Positions 1-7,266 of a stretch of DNA of 14,480 nt are shown piece by piece. Each line of letters opens with the position of its first letter. The stretch's first letter is position 1. Source of the stretch: Cytophagales bacterium (GTDB lineage Bacteria > Bacteroidota > Bacteroidia > Cytophagales > Amoebophilaceae); contig JAKSDE010000397.1 in NCBI GenBank assembly GCA_022360235.1, positions 1 through 14,480 on the forward strand. Direction: 5' to 3'. The translations under genes were made by a program, and so were the position numbers. The notes below the pieces were generated by a model, which saw nothing but the letters and a program-made list of their open reading frames with translations, ran no database searches and was not told where the DNA came from.

Positions 1-88
1 TACAGCGCTTCCTCCATTTTTTCTCTAGTAGTTTTGCTCGTATGATAACACAGTACTAAATTAAAAGATATGACAAAAAATATACTCA
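1..88 (-). CDS. Possible N-terminus of a lipoprotein running off the left edge
   Basis: A minus-strand reading frame is open from the TAG stop at 182-180 to the window edge. From a TTG at 88-86 it reads LSIFFVISFNLVLCYHTSK, which looks like a lipoprotein signal peptide with a lipobox ending in Cys (LVLC). The first in-frame ATG is only at 17-15, after the signal-like stretch. Another ATG lies upstream in a different frame, so the gene may use a TTG start, start at 17, or be frameshifted. No homology is recognised and most of the gene would lie outside the window. This is a weak call. Confidence 0.25.
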
Positions 89-210
89 AAAGCTTGGAAT
101 TTCCATAAGAGTCTATTGGCTTTAAAAGGAGATTTTTAGAAAAATTAGGGAGGCTTTCTACAGGCCCCGAATTTGTCCCCTAAGCTCAGCTAATTTGTTC
201 TATTTATCCG

Positions 211-234
211 AAAAAGTCCTATAGAAATTGGACT
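211..234 (-). terminator. Candidate terminator downstream of the SIMPL gene
   Basis: Read on the minus strand, AGTCC and GGACT form a 5-bp stem around a 10-nt loop, followed directly by a run of T. It lies about 90 bases past the stop codon of the SIMPL-domain gene. The stem is short, so this is only a plausible intrinsic terminator. The rest of 89-322 is AT-rich with no gene that I can see. Confidence 0.35.
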
Positions 235-322
235 AAGCGTTTCAAAAATTAAACTAAAACGTTGATTCCCGTTAGTATAGACTGATCTCTATTCTATAGC
301 TATACTTTATAGACATTTATAA

Positions 323-1045
323 TCAATCGTCCACTAGAAAGTATTGAACCGTCGTAACTACCCTTACATGCTTTTTCGTAGGTATATAAGTGTCTTCTAT
401 AGAAAAGAAACCTTGCGTTGCATTGCGTATACTACCTACTTGACTGCCTGAGTCTTCAGCAAATTGCTCAGCAGCCTTTCTTGCACTGACAGTAGCCTCT
501 TGAATCATAGCTGGTTTTATTTCATTAAGCTTTGTGAAAAGAAATTGTGGACGATTTCCCCAAGTTTCTTCTAGGGCAATTCCCTTTGCTACCAATTCTT
601 CGGCCTTTTGTAAGGCATTTTCTACTGTAAGCACCTTGTTAGATCGAACCTTAATGTCTGCTTCGGCCATATACCTAAATTTTGAAGCTTCTCTATAAGC
701 ACTAGTCTCTCTGTCCCTTATGGTAGGTGCTCCATAGGAGATTTCTTCTTTACTAAAACCCTGTTTTGTTAAAAATTTAGTAATAATACTGCGCTGCTTT
801 TCAATGTTCTTCTGTAAGAATTCCAAGTCATCAGCTACCGTTCTAAATTTAATAGGCCATACAGCCACATTAGCACCTACTTCGCGTTCAGACAATCCTT
901 TTACACAAACATAGCGCGGTGTTTGTCGAGATTTATATAAAACCACGCCTAGCGTAATGCTAGAGAGAATAAGGCCCACACTGAGCAGTAAACCACCGAG
1001 TACTGTAGGATGACGACTTAACATAGCTTTGTTCCTATCAGGCAT
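323..1045 (-). CDS. SIMPL (DUF541) domain protein, membrane-anchored
   Basis: This 240-residue protein matches the SIMPL/DUF541 family. Residues about 14-37 form one hydrophobic segment that would act as a signal anchor or uncleaved signal. The rest is the SIMPL domain, which begins with the typical VCVKGLSEREV strand and ends in VVTTVQYFLV. Family members sit in the bacterial envelope and their molecular function is poorly defined. The protein has the usual family length and looks intact. The start could be M1 or M8 (1024); both come before the membrane segment, so the domain is unaffected. It is transcribed on its own: 342 noncoding bases separate it from the DUF502 gene, and a weak terminator-like hairpin lies downstream. 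Confidence 0.85.
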   Translation of the reverse strand: MPDRNKAMLSRHPTVLGGLLLSVGLILSSITLGVVLYKSRQTPRYVCVKGLSEREVGANVAVWPIKFRTVADDLEFLQKNIEKQRSIITKFLTKQGFSKEEISYGAPTIRDRETSAYREASKFRYMAEADIKVRSNKVLTVENALQKAEELVAKGIALEETWGNRPQFLFTKLNEIKPAMIQEATVSARKAAEQFAEDSGSQVGSIRNATQGFFSIEDTYIPTKKHVRVVTTVQYFLVDD

Positions 1046-1122
1046 ATGGCTTGTATAAAGATAAAGTTAAAAACTATTTACAATTAACGCAAATCAATTA
1101 TTTCTAACTCCTCATAATAACC

Positions 1123-1150
1123 TAGTTCTTAGTTCCAAGTTCTTAGTTAT
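1123..1150 (+). repeat. Heptamer tandem repeat, four units
   Basis: Four 7-bp units stand head to tail: tagttct, tagttcc, aagttct, tagttat. This copy and the one at 6818-6845 are the two clearest. The same heptamer recurs at 1314, 3281, 6818, 7236, 12087 and 13915 in one orientation or the other. Confidence 0.8.
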
Positions 1151-1192
1151 GATGTTGCTTTCAAAACACCTTTTTACCATCCAAGTTGTTAG

Positions 1193-1265
1193 GCAGATTT
1201 GAGCAACTCCATCCCTAGTAATTAAGAGGAGAATTGGGAAAAAGTTTTTAAAAAACTCAATCTGC
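1193..1265. repeat. Imperfect 10-bp inverted repeat spanning 73 bp
   Basis: GCAGATTTGAG at 1193-1203 is the reverse complement of CTCAATCTGC at 1256-1265 apart from one bulged T. The arms enclose about 52 AT-rich bases containing a self-complementary GTTTTTAAAAAAC-like stretch. It could be a remnant of a small inverted-repeat element or a coincidence. Confidence 0.4.
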
Positions 1266-1275
1266 ACCAGCTATC

Positions 1276-1299
1276 TTCCCTTGTAGTAGCCAAAGGGAA
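1276..1299 (-). terminator. Stem-loop downstream of the nqr/DUF502 unit
   Basis: TTCCCTT at 1276-1282 pairs perfectly with AAGGGAA at 1293-1299 around a 10-nt loop, about 90 bases past the DUF502 stop. A T-run occurs only some 20 bases further on (minus strand), so it is not a canonical intrinsic terminator. It may mark the 3' end of the operon transcript or stabilise it. Confidence 0.3.
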
Positions 1300-1313
1300 T
1301 ACAACCCACCTAA

Positions 1314-1348
1314 AACTCGGAACTTGAAACTATGAACTAAAGAACTAA
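1314..1348 (-). repeat. Heptamer tandem repeat, inverted copy
   Basis: Plus-strand units aactcgg, aacttga, aactatg, aactaaa, gaactaa are the reverse complement of the tagttcY heptamer family. A 14-bp stretch here (1318-1331) is the exact reverse complement of 3282-3295. It lies about 40 bases past the DUF502 stop codon. Confidence 0.7.
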
Positions 1349-1387
1349 AGATCATGCAATTAATCCATGGGGGGATGGGGAGAGGTC

Positions 1388-1936
1388 TCACTTTAGCCCT
1401 GCCACCCCTCCTGATACGATAAACTTCATTACCTCGGTACTAGAGATATTCAAAGGCTTGATACGGTCTTTAGGAACGATAAATAAGTTACCTGAAAAAT
1501 TATAGGAATGCGGCAGATATACTGTTACGCTACCTGGTAAATTTAACCCTTGCAAATCTTCTTGTGTAAGAAATCCTAATCTTTGTATATTTTCTTGTCT
1601 GTTCATAAGCACCAATACAGGTTTACCGAATTTCCTTTTATCTCCTACAAAAGCAGCTATTAGCTCTTTGAGAGAGGAGTAGATAATATTGATCAGGGGT
1701 AACCTTACAACAAAGTGCTCTATCAAATTAAAGATGGGCTTAATGATGAAGCTAGATCCTAAGTAGCCAAGTGCAGTAATAGCGATAAAAATGATTAGTA
1801 TTCCGAGGCCAGGTATATTTATTTGGATGAGCCCATCGATCCAACGTAGGGTGACCGCAATGACGTAAATTGTTAAAACAAAGGGAACAGCCAATAATAA
1901 TCCCCTGAAGAAATAATTAATTAGATTTTTTCTCAT
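1388..1936 (-). CDS. DUF502 family membrane protein
   Basis: This 182-residue protein belongs to the DUF502 family. Residues about 8-30 and 38-62 are hydrophobic and form two membrane segments. The conserved soluble part follows, including the family-like VRLPLINIIYSSLKELIAAF segment, then VTVYLPHSYNFSGNLFIVP and the C-terminal EVMKFIVSGGVAGL. The frame is open further upstream to an ATG at 2098, but that extension lies inside nqrE and adds 54 non-homologous residues. The ATG at 1936 gives the family-typical MRKNLINYFFRG start and lies 11 bases past the nqrE stop, so this is probably the last gene of the nqr transcription unit. Its function is unknown. Its position matters because nqrF normally occupies it. 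Confidence 0.88.
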   Translation of the reverse strand: MRKNLINYFFRGLLLAVPFVLTIYVIAVTLRWIDGLIQINIPGLGILIIFIAITALGYLGSSFIIKPIFNLIEHFVVRLPLINIIYSSLKELIAAFVGDKRKFGKPVLVLMNRQENIQRLGFLTQEDLQGLNLPGSVTVYLPHSYNFSGNLFIVPKDRIKPLNISSTEVMKFIVSGGVAGLK

Positions 1937-1947
1937 TAGCCTAGTAC

Positions 1948-2559
1948 TTAAAGTGATATTCCCATAAACGCCAGAAAGGCTAGTCCCATAAGTCCGGTAA
2001 TGAACATAGTAATGCCTAGTCCCTTTAAGCCAGCAGGAACATTGGAGTACTTCATTTTTTCTCTTATAGCTGCTAGTGCTACAATGGCTAAGAGCCATCC
2101 GATGCCTGAAGAAAAGCCATAGACAATAGCCTCAGGTAAGGTATACTCGCGTTGTACCATAAAAGAGGAACCTCCTAAGATAGCACAGTTGACGGCAATC
2201 AAAGGGAGAAATATACCTAGCGAACCATAGAGTGTGGGCGAGGCTTTTTCGATAATCATTTCTACCAACTGCACAATCGCTGCAATGATGGCTATAAACA
2301 TAATAAATTGTAAGAAGCTGAGGTCAACCGAAGCTAGGGCAGGAGAAATCCATGCTAAGGCTCCTTCTTTAAGTACATATTCTTGTAGCAGCCAGTTGGT
2401 TGGTACAGTAATAGAGAGTACAAAGACAACCGCAAAGCCTAGCCCTATGGCGGTGTTTACCTTCTTAGAGACGGCCAGGAAAGAGCACATTCCTAAGAAG
2501 AGCGAGAAGATCATGTTTTCAATAAAAATCGATTTAATACCTAGATTGATTAAGTGCAT
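1948..2559 (-). CDS. nqrE: Na+-translocating NADH:quinone reductase subunit E
   Basis: NqrE is a hydrophobic subunit with about six membrane helices in the sodium-pumping NADH:quinone oxidoreductase of the inner membrane. The 203 residues cover the full family length. The N-terminus [21 protein letters not shown] and the later [13 protein letters not shown] carry the two conserved cysteines (C25 and C125). In Na+-NQR these bind an iron centre together with the paired cysteines of NqrD and carry electrons across the membrane. The gene starts 11 bases after nqrD and is followed 11 bases later by DUF502, so all are probably co-transcribed. It appears intact. Confidence 0.96.
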   Translation of the reverse strand: MHLINLGIKSIFIENMIFSLFLGMCSFLAVSKKVNTAIGLGFAVVFVLSITVPTNWLLQEYVLKEGALAWISPALASVDLSFLQFIMFIAIIAAIVQLVEMIIEKASPTLYGSLGIFLPLIAVNCAILGGSSFMVQREYTLPEAIVYGFSSGIGWLLAIVALAAIREKMKYSNVPAGLKGLGITMFITGLMGLAFLAFMGISL

Positions 2560-2570
2560 ACCGATAGCTA

Positions 2571-3257
2571 TTAATTTTCAATGTAACCAGTCTTTGTTCT
2601 TTGTACCCAGATGATCAATCCTAAGATGATAAAAGCACCTACCGGATTGTTCATAACGCCATTGATAGGGAAGTTTTCTATACCCATTGCTTCAAATACT
2701 TTAAAGCCAAAGATAGACCCTGAGCCAAGGAGTTCTCTGAAGAAGGCTACTGCCAGGATAATCCACGCGTAGCCTAGCCCACTTCCTAGGCCATCTAAGA
2801 TGGAATCCCAAGGCTTGTTTCCCATAGCAAAGGCTTCTAGCCGGCCCATGACAATGCAGTTGGTAATAATCAGGCCTACAAATACGTTCAGTACTTTTGA
2901 CATATCATAGAAGTAAGCTTTCAAGAGTTCACTCACTAGCGTAACAAGCGTAGCTACTACGGCTAGCTGTACGATAATCCTGATCCTAGGAGGAATGTAT
3001 TTTCTTAAGAGGGAGATGGTTAAGTTAGACATGGCTATGACTACTACTACAGAGATAGCCATCACAAGGGTAGGTTGTAGAAGCGTAGTAACAGCTAGCG
3101 CAGAGCAGATTCCTAATACCTGTATAGTAATGGGGTTATCATCATTTAATGGATCAGTAACAATTTTTCTTCTTCTTTTCGAAAAGAAGGACTCTTGTTT
3201 TTGGGGCGATGATATAACCTTTTGCGTATTCTTTTTTTCTAGTGTGTCTACACTCAT
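2571..3257 (-). CDS. nqrD: Na+-translocating NADH:quinone reductase subunit D
   Basis: NqrD is the membrane partner of NqrE in Na+-NQR. The 228-residue protein keeps the family motifs [20 protein letters not shown] and [20 protein letters not shown], with conserved cysteines at C51 and C134 that would bind the intramembrane iron centre with those of NqrE. About six membrane helices follow an N-terminal segment rich in Lys and Ser (residues 1-35), which seems longer than in many family members. There is no internal Met before the conserved part, so the annotated start is the most likely one. The gap to nqrC upstream is 120 bases, much wider than elsewhere in the operon, and contains repeats. 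Confidence 0.95.
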   Translation of the reverse strand: MSVDTLEKKNTQKVISSPQKQESFFSKRRRKIVTDPLNDDNPITIQVLGICSALAVTTLLQPTLVMAISVVVVIAMSNLTISLLRKYIPPRIRIIVQLAVVATLVTLVSELLKAYFYDMSKVLNVFVGLIITNCIVMGRLEAFAMGNKPWDSILDGLGSGLGYAWIILAVAFFRELLGSGSIFGFKVFEAMGIENFPINGVMNNPVGAFIILGLIIWVQRTKTGYIEN

Positions 3258-3280
3258 GGCTGATAGATTTTTAAGATGGT

Positions 3281-3294
3281 AAGTTTCAAGTTCC
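3281..3294 (+). repeat. Heptamer repeat, two units, inside the nqr operon
   Basis: Two 7-bp units, aagtttc and aagttcc, lie in the nqrC-nqrD gap. The 14 bases 3282-3295 are identical to the reverse complement of 1318-1331, tying this copy to the family found at gene ends elsewhere. Confidence 0.55.
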
Positions 3295-3323
3295 GTTTGT
3301 CGATTCCTAAATATACTTAACCC

Positions 3324-3351
3324 TTATTATTTAACAATTATTATTTAACAA
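3324..3351. repeat. Perfect 14-bp tandem duplication
   Basis: The 14-mer ttattatttaacaa occurs twice without a gap or mismatch (3324-3337 and 3338-3351) in the spacer between nqrC and nqrD. It looks like a recent slippage duplication in AT-rich noncoding DNA. Confidence 0.85.
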
Positions 3352-3377
3352 TAGCTTATACTGCTTAGGCAACCAAG

Positions 3378-4130
3378 CTATTTCAGAGAAGGGCGTTTTG
3401 CTTTTAGTTTATCAAAATATTTCTGATAATAACGTGTATAGTTAAAGAGCATGTCATTCACACCTTCTGCTGTTTTGGTGGCACCAGACATTCCATCCAC
3501 ATGGTGCTTATCATATTGATGGGGATTTCTTGTTTCTCCTTTCACCATGGTTACAGAGACGAGTTTCCCTATGTCATTGTAAAGCTTTTTACCTATATAA
3601 CGTCTTTGTATTTCTTTATCTGTAATTCGTGCTCCTAGGCCTGGTGTTTCTTTTTCATGGTCAAAAGCAATGCCTTTGATCGTGTTTAAATCATTGGCTA
3701 CGGCTACATAAGCCCAAATATAATCCCACAACCCCACTCCAAAAACAGGAAGAATATAGGCTTCTACGTCTTGGGAGTTGGTTTTACTGACAAACTCATA
3801 CACAGGGTAGTATCGCTTTTCAGCAGGTAGCTTGTACTGTCTGCGCACACTGATATTTTCTACAGTGATGGAATCCCCTTCTTCGTCTTTTTCTACGAAG
3901 TTACCTTCTATGTCTACCACAAGTGGCTTTATTCTTTCGTGATAAATACTAAGCACATCATCATTAGGAGTTACCTCCATTACAGCGCTTAGAATTTGCT
4001 TTTTGATATCTAGGGCTATCTGTTTTTGCTTCAAGGGGGCTAAGCCTTCTGAAGCGAGTGCCAGTATACCTCCTAAGGTGATCGTAAGTATAAGTGAGAA
4101 AAGGATGACATATAGGTTAGATCGTTGCAC
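3378..4130 (-). CDS. nqrC: Na+-translocating NADH:quinone reductase subunit C
   Basis: NqrC carries a covalent FMN on the periplasmic side of Na+-NQR and passes electrons from the NqrD/NqrE iron centre to NqrB. The 250-residue protein has one N-terminal membrane helix (about residues 7-27) and an FMN-binding domain. The motif SGATKTAEGV near the C-terminus gives T218 as the predicted flavin-linked threonine, and the conserved ETPGLGARI is at 161-169. Length and motifs are normal. The start overlaps the end of nqrB by 14 bases, which points to translational coupling. Confidence 0.96.
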   Translation of the reverse strand: MQRSNLYVILFSLILTITLGGILALASEGLAPLKQKQIALDIKKQILSAVMEVTPNDDVLSIYHERIKPLVVDIEGNFVEKDEEGDSITVENISVRRQYKLPAEKRYYPVYEFVSKTNSQDVEAYILPVFGVGLWDYIWAYVAVANDLNTIKGIAFDHEKETPGLGARITDKEIQRRYIGKKLYNDIGKLVSVTMVKGETRNPHQYDKHHVDGMSGATKTAEGVNDMLFNYTRYYQKYFDKLKAKRPSLK

Positions 4131-5307
4131 GTTTTAATCTCCTTTTTTTATTGGCTTGTACGACATAATAATCTATCAAGGGTGCAAAAACATTCATCAA
4201 CAGAATAGCAAACATGATACCCTCTGGATAGGCTGGATTGAAAATTCTAATTAGAATCGTGAGCATGCCTATCATAAAGCCGTAAAACCACTTACCTTCT
4301 TCGGTTTGTGCTGCTGAGACCGGGTCAGTAGCCATGTACACAGCACCAAAGGCAAGGCCTCCTATGACTAAATGATAGGGAGCAGGCATCTTCATAAACT
4401 CATTCAGGGCAATTATATTGAAAATGTAGCCCATAAAAAGGGCACCTGCAAATACACTCACCATAATTTTCCAACTTCCTGTTCCTGTAATGATGAGGAT
4501 GGCGGCGCCTATTAACACCATGAGTGTCGAGGTTTCTCCAATAGAGCCAGGGATAGCGCCCCAGAATAAGTTACCAAATTCAAAGAGTCCTTGCGACCAG
4601 GTCTCGCCCAAGGTGGCTACCACCACTTTGTCATCTGTGCTCGCTGCTTCCGCTACTGCGAGGGCGGTAGCGCCTGAGTAACCTGCTACTGGTGTTTTGT
4701 CTCCTAAGTAGGACCATACTTCTCCTGCTAACTCGGTGGGGTAAGCGAAGTATAGAAAGACTCTGGCTGTGAGCGCTACATTGAGAATGTTCATGCCTGT
4801 TCCCCCAAATACTTCTTTCCCAATAATGACAGCAAAGGCTGTTCCTACAGCTACTTGCCATAAGGGTATGGTAGGAGGCATGATGAGTGGAATGAGCATT
4901 CCTGTCACTAAGAAGCCTTCACTCACAGGATGTCTTCGGATAGTGGCAAAGGTAAACTCTATGGCAAGCCCTGTTGCATAAGAAACGACCACAATAGGGA
5001 ATACCACTTTCATTCCTAGGGTCATCTTTTCCCAGAAGGACGCTACTTCACCTACTGCTAAATAATGCTGGTGGCCTACATTCCACATACCAAAAAATAG
5101 AGAAGGAAGCATGGCAATGATCACCGTCATCATCAGACGTTTCAAGTCTATGACATCTCTAATTTGTACACCCTTTGCTTTGGTTGTATGATTAGGCGTA
5201 TATAGGAATGTTTCATGGGCTTCGAAGATGTAATGAAATTTTTCATACTTCCCTCCTTTCTCAAAAAGGGGCTTTTTCTTATCGATGAATTTACGCAAAA
5301 ACTTCAT
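4117..5307 (-). CDS. nqrB: Na+-translocating NADH:quinone reductase subunit B
   Basis: NqrB is the large membrane subunit of Na+-NQR. In this family it holds a covalent FMN plus riboflavin and takes part in sodium translocation. The 396-residue protein has the conserved N-terminal cytosolic stretch (FEAHETFLYTPNHTT), about ten hydrophobic segments, the FGGTGMNILNVALTARVFLYFAYP block and the SGAT motif at 211-214, making T214 the predicted flavin-linked residue. The C-terminal MATDPVSAAQT and NPAYPEGIMFAILLMNVFAPLID blocks are present. It begins 22 bases after nqrA and overlaps nqrC by 14 bases. No defects are seen. Confidence 0.97.
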   Translation of the reverse strand: MKFLRKFIDKKKPLFEKGGKYEKFHYIFEAHETFLYTPNHTTKAKGVQIRDVIDLKRLMMTVIIAMLPSLFFGMWNVGHQHYLAVGEVASFWEKMTLGMKVVFPIVVVSYATGLAIEFTFATIRRHPVSEGFLVTGMLIPLIMPPTIPLWQVAVGTAFAVIIGKEVFGGTGMNILNVALTARVFLYFAYPTELAGEVWSYLGDKTPVAGYSGATALAVAEAASTDDKVVVATLGETWSQGLFEFGNLFWGAIPGSIGETSTLMVLIGAAILIITGTGSWKIMVSVFAGALFMGYIFNIIALNEFMKMPAPYHLVIGGLAFGAVYMATDPVSAAQTEEGKWFYGFMIGMLTILIRIFNPAYPEGIMFAILLMNVFAPLIDYYVVQANKKRRLKRATI

Positions 5308-5329
5308 ATGTCTATGTATACAAACTATT

Positions 5330-6703
5330 TTAACTCAGTCTTAATAAGTCCAAACCTTGTCTTACTATTTTCTGAACATCGTGTTTTGATACGTCTACAA
5401 ACTCACATAGTGCCATGTCTTCTTCTATTACCTCATAAATACCGAGGGCTTCCATTTCATCCAAGTCTTCTGCTAAAATGGCTTTGAGTAGATATGTAGG
5501 AAGTATATCCATGGGCATTACTTTTTCGAAGACGCCCGTTTGGACAAAAGCCCTAGGCTCACCATGGGTATTGGTGTCTACGCTATACGCTCGATCGGCT
5601 TTGTTCAAAAAAGAAAGTAGCCCCAAAGCTCTATGTAAGCTTAACTTTTTAGTAGGCTTGATCCATCCAAACATTTCATGATAATCTCCCTCAGGGATAA
5701 CGGTTACCATAAGGTGATAATAGCCCATAAAGCCATCTTTCGCTATCTTTTCCCCTGTCAACACATTACCTGAGATAAGTCTTACGTGTTCTTGTTTGAG
5801 GTTATCTTTCACAAATTTATGAATACATGCGCCTGTATAGGTACGGTAGTATTGGGGGTTAATTACTTCTGAGCCTACTAAGGCGATTAGCTTAGTAGCA
5901 TCATACTTTCCTTCAAGAAAAAGCTTTCCTATTTGGGCTACACCAAAGGGGCTCACCGTCCACACAATATCTCCTTTATTGATAGGATCAATATGGTGCA
6001 TCTGTACACCTACGTTACCTTTAGGATGAGGCCCTGAGAAGTAGTGAAAGTTTACACCTTTGGTATTAGGAAAGAGGGGCGATACTTCTGTATCAGCATC
6101 GAGCCCTAGATGAATTATACCTTCTGTAAACTTTTTAAGAATATCGATACCTGCTTGAAAGTAGACCTCCTGTTCTTTGAGCAGAAAATCATAGCTAGGT
6201 GCTAAGGGGTGTGTATCAAAGCTAGAAATAAAAATGGCTTTGGGCACCTTTTCAGGGTCTGCTACAATGCCATAGGGCCTTTGAATGATGTTAGGCCACA
6301 CACCACTTTTTAATAGCTGCTCTTTTGCTGCTTCTTTAGCTAAATTAGCGATGTCTGATATACTGTAACTAGAGAATGGTTCATAGGCTATTACTTTATC
6401 AGCGAGAATTTTTATTTCCAAGATACGTCTTTTTTCTCCTCGCTTGATCTCAATGACCTCTCCACATACAGGGGCTGTATATAGCACCCTTTCTTGTGCT
6501 TTATCTATTAGTACAGGGGTGCCGGCTTTTACATTACTTCCTTCCTTAACCACACATTTGGGTCGTTGCATACCTACAAAGTCGGTTGGCTTCACAGCAA
6601 AAACTTCTGGTTGTACTGCTGTTTCTATTTTTTCTACCGCTTTGCCTACAAGTTTGATGTTGAAACCTCGCTTTAACTTGATGATTTCTCGCATAGATGG
6701 CAT
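5330..6703 (-). CDS. nqrA: Na+-translocating NADH:quinone reductase subunit A
   Basis: NqrA is the cytosolic subunit that contributes to quinone binding in Na+-NQR. The 457-residue protein begins with the family-typical IKLKRGFNIKLVGKA. It continues through a biotinyl-lipoyl-like region (KCVVKEGSNVKAGTPVLIDK) and GVNFHYFSGPHPKGNVGVQMHHIDP to a C-terminal SLHRALGLLSF segment, and looks complete. The start may be M1 (6703) or M4 (6694); neither has a Shine-Dalgarno site. It is the first gene of the nqrABCDE-DUF502 unit and has a candidate promoter 25-56 bases upstream. Confidence 0.96.
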   Translation of the reverse strand: MPSMREIIKLKRGFNIKLVGKAVEKIETAVQPEVFAVKPTDFVGMQRPKCVVKEGSNVKAGTPVLIDKAQERVLYTAPVCGEVIEIKRGEKRRILEIKILADKVIAYEPFSSYSISDIANLAKEAAKEQLLKSGVWPNIIQRPYGIVADPEKVPKAIFISSFDTHPLAPSYDFLLKEQEVYFQAGIDILKKFTEGIIHLGLDADTEVSPLFPNTKGVNFHYFSGPHPKGNVGVQMHHIDPINKGDIVWTVSPFGVAQIGKLFLEGKYDATKLIALVGSEVINPQYYRTYTGACIHKFVKDNLKQEHVRLISGNVLTGEKIAKDGFMGYYHLMVTVIPEGDYHEMFGWIKPTKKLSLHRALGLLSFLNKADRAYSVDTNTHGEPRAFVQTGVFEKVMPMDILPTYLLKAILAEDLDEMEALGIYEVIEEDMALCEFVDVSKHDVQKIVRQGLDLLRLS

Positions 6704-6727
6704 CGCTTGTTGGAGCGCTATAAATTA

Positions 6728-6759
6728 CAAAAATAGCTAATAAAAACAGCGTTAGCAAC
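6728..6759 (-). promoter_or_regulatory. Candidate Bacteroidota promoter of nqrA with overlapping palindrome
   Basis: On the minus strand TATTTTTG (6735-6728) matches the Bacteroidota -7 box TAnnTTTG exactly. GTTG (6759-6756) lies 20 bases upstream in place of the -33 TTTG. Transcription would start near 6721, leaving a leader of about 18 bases before nqrA. A perfect palindromic stem, AGCGTT (6748-6753) and AACGCT (6757-6762) with a 3-nt spacer, lies over the -33 box. It could be an operator, or the hairpin of a terminator for transcripts arriving from upstream because T residues follow it. The assignment is from sequence match only. Confidence 0.5.
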
Positions 6760-6817
6760 GCTTATAACGCATATTCCACACCATTTTTTTGAAAATACAC
6801 TTCAATATTGTAGCTTA

Positions 6818-6845
6818 TAGTTCTTAGTTCCTAGTTCTTAGTTGT
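6818..6845 (+). repeat. Heptamer tandem repeat, four near-perfect units
   Basis: The units are tagttct, tagttcc, tagttct and tagttgt with no spacer. This is the most regular copy in the window. With the inverted copy at 7236-7256 it brackets the IS1-like remnant. Confidence 0.85.
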
Positions 6846-6875
6846 GTCGTCAATTAATTTTCGATTCTTTATTTT

Positions 6876-7160
6876 ATACCTATTTTCAGGGGGTATTATG
6901 CTAATAGTGTCTGAATTATTTTAGCTTTAGAATGTAGCAGTATTGAGCTATGAATCATATCTAATGCTCGAGATGGCCCTATCGTCTTTCTTTTAACCCT
7001 TAATAACCTGTGTCGCATTGCTCGGTTATCTCGTTCTATTATGATGGATAGAAGACCTTTGCAAAATACCTCATGCCTTCTAGGGTTTCTTTTTCCACAC
7101 TTTTTTCACAAGAAGGCTTTATTGCCATGATTGTTATATGGGTTGAGTGAAAATAGGAAT
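6876..7160 (-). mobile_element. Internally deleted IS1-like element (MITE-like remnant)
   Basis: About 285 bases are bounded by imperfect terminal inverted repeats. ATACCTATTTTCA at 6876-6888 is the reverse complement, with 12 of 13 matches, of TGAAAATAGGAAT at 7148-7160. Inside is a broken transposase that joins an N-terminal zinc-finger-like start directly to an IS1-type C-terminus. The element is therefore a deletion derivative, unable to encode its own transposase but possibly movable in trans if the ends are complete. No target-site duplication is obvious, so the exact ends are uncertain. Confidence 0.6.
6896..7128 (-). pseudogene. Broken IS1-family transposase
   Basis: From an ATG at 7128 the frame reads MAIKPSCEK. 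After a one-base slip in the A-run at 7101-7106 it continues as CGKRNPRRHEVFCKG, giving a CxxC zinc-finger-like start as in the InsA N-terminus. The downstream frame ends with IIERDNRAMRHRLLRVKRK, then TIGPSRALDMIH, and stops at 6896. That ending matches the IERxNxxxRxRxxRxxRKTxxxS pattern of IS1-type transposase C-termini. The catalytic middle is missing, so there are at least two lesions: a frameshift and a large internal deletion. The family call rests on recognising the C-terminal pattern. Confidence 0.6.
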
Positions 7161-7235
7161 ATTAAGCTTAATAAGCTGAATATCGCCCTTTTGTTCCTAA
7201 AAATAAAAACCATAAAACGTTTTGCAACAATCTCA

Positions 7236-7256
7236 AAACTAGGAACTAAGAATTGG
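7236..7256 (-). repeat. Heptamer repeat, inverted copy next to radC
   Basis: Plus-strand units aaaacta, ggaacta and agaattg are the reverse complement of tagtttt, tagttcc and caattct. The copy lies about 10 bases past the radC stop codon. Confidence 0.65.
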
Positions 7257-7266
7257 AATAACGAAA

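Larger units (their letters stand above)
1046..1387. other. Intergenic region, AT-rich, with repeats and hairpins
   Basis: These 342 bases separate the end of the nqr/DUF502 unit from the SIMPL gene, both on the minus strand. No convincing gene is present. The region holds two clusters of the 7-bp tandem repeat in opposite orientation, a 7-bp perfect stem-loop and a wider imperfect inverted repeat, each listed separately. Confidence 0.7.

Noticed and set aside
1937..2098. Upstream extension of the DUF502 frame to an ATG at 2098
   Set aside because: It lies wholly inside nqrE in another frame and adds 54 residues without family similarity; the start at 1936 gives the typical DUF502 N-terminus and an 11-base gap.
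2234..2614. 126-residue plus-strand frame
   Set aside because: It is antisense to nqrE with no family features.
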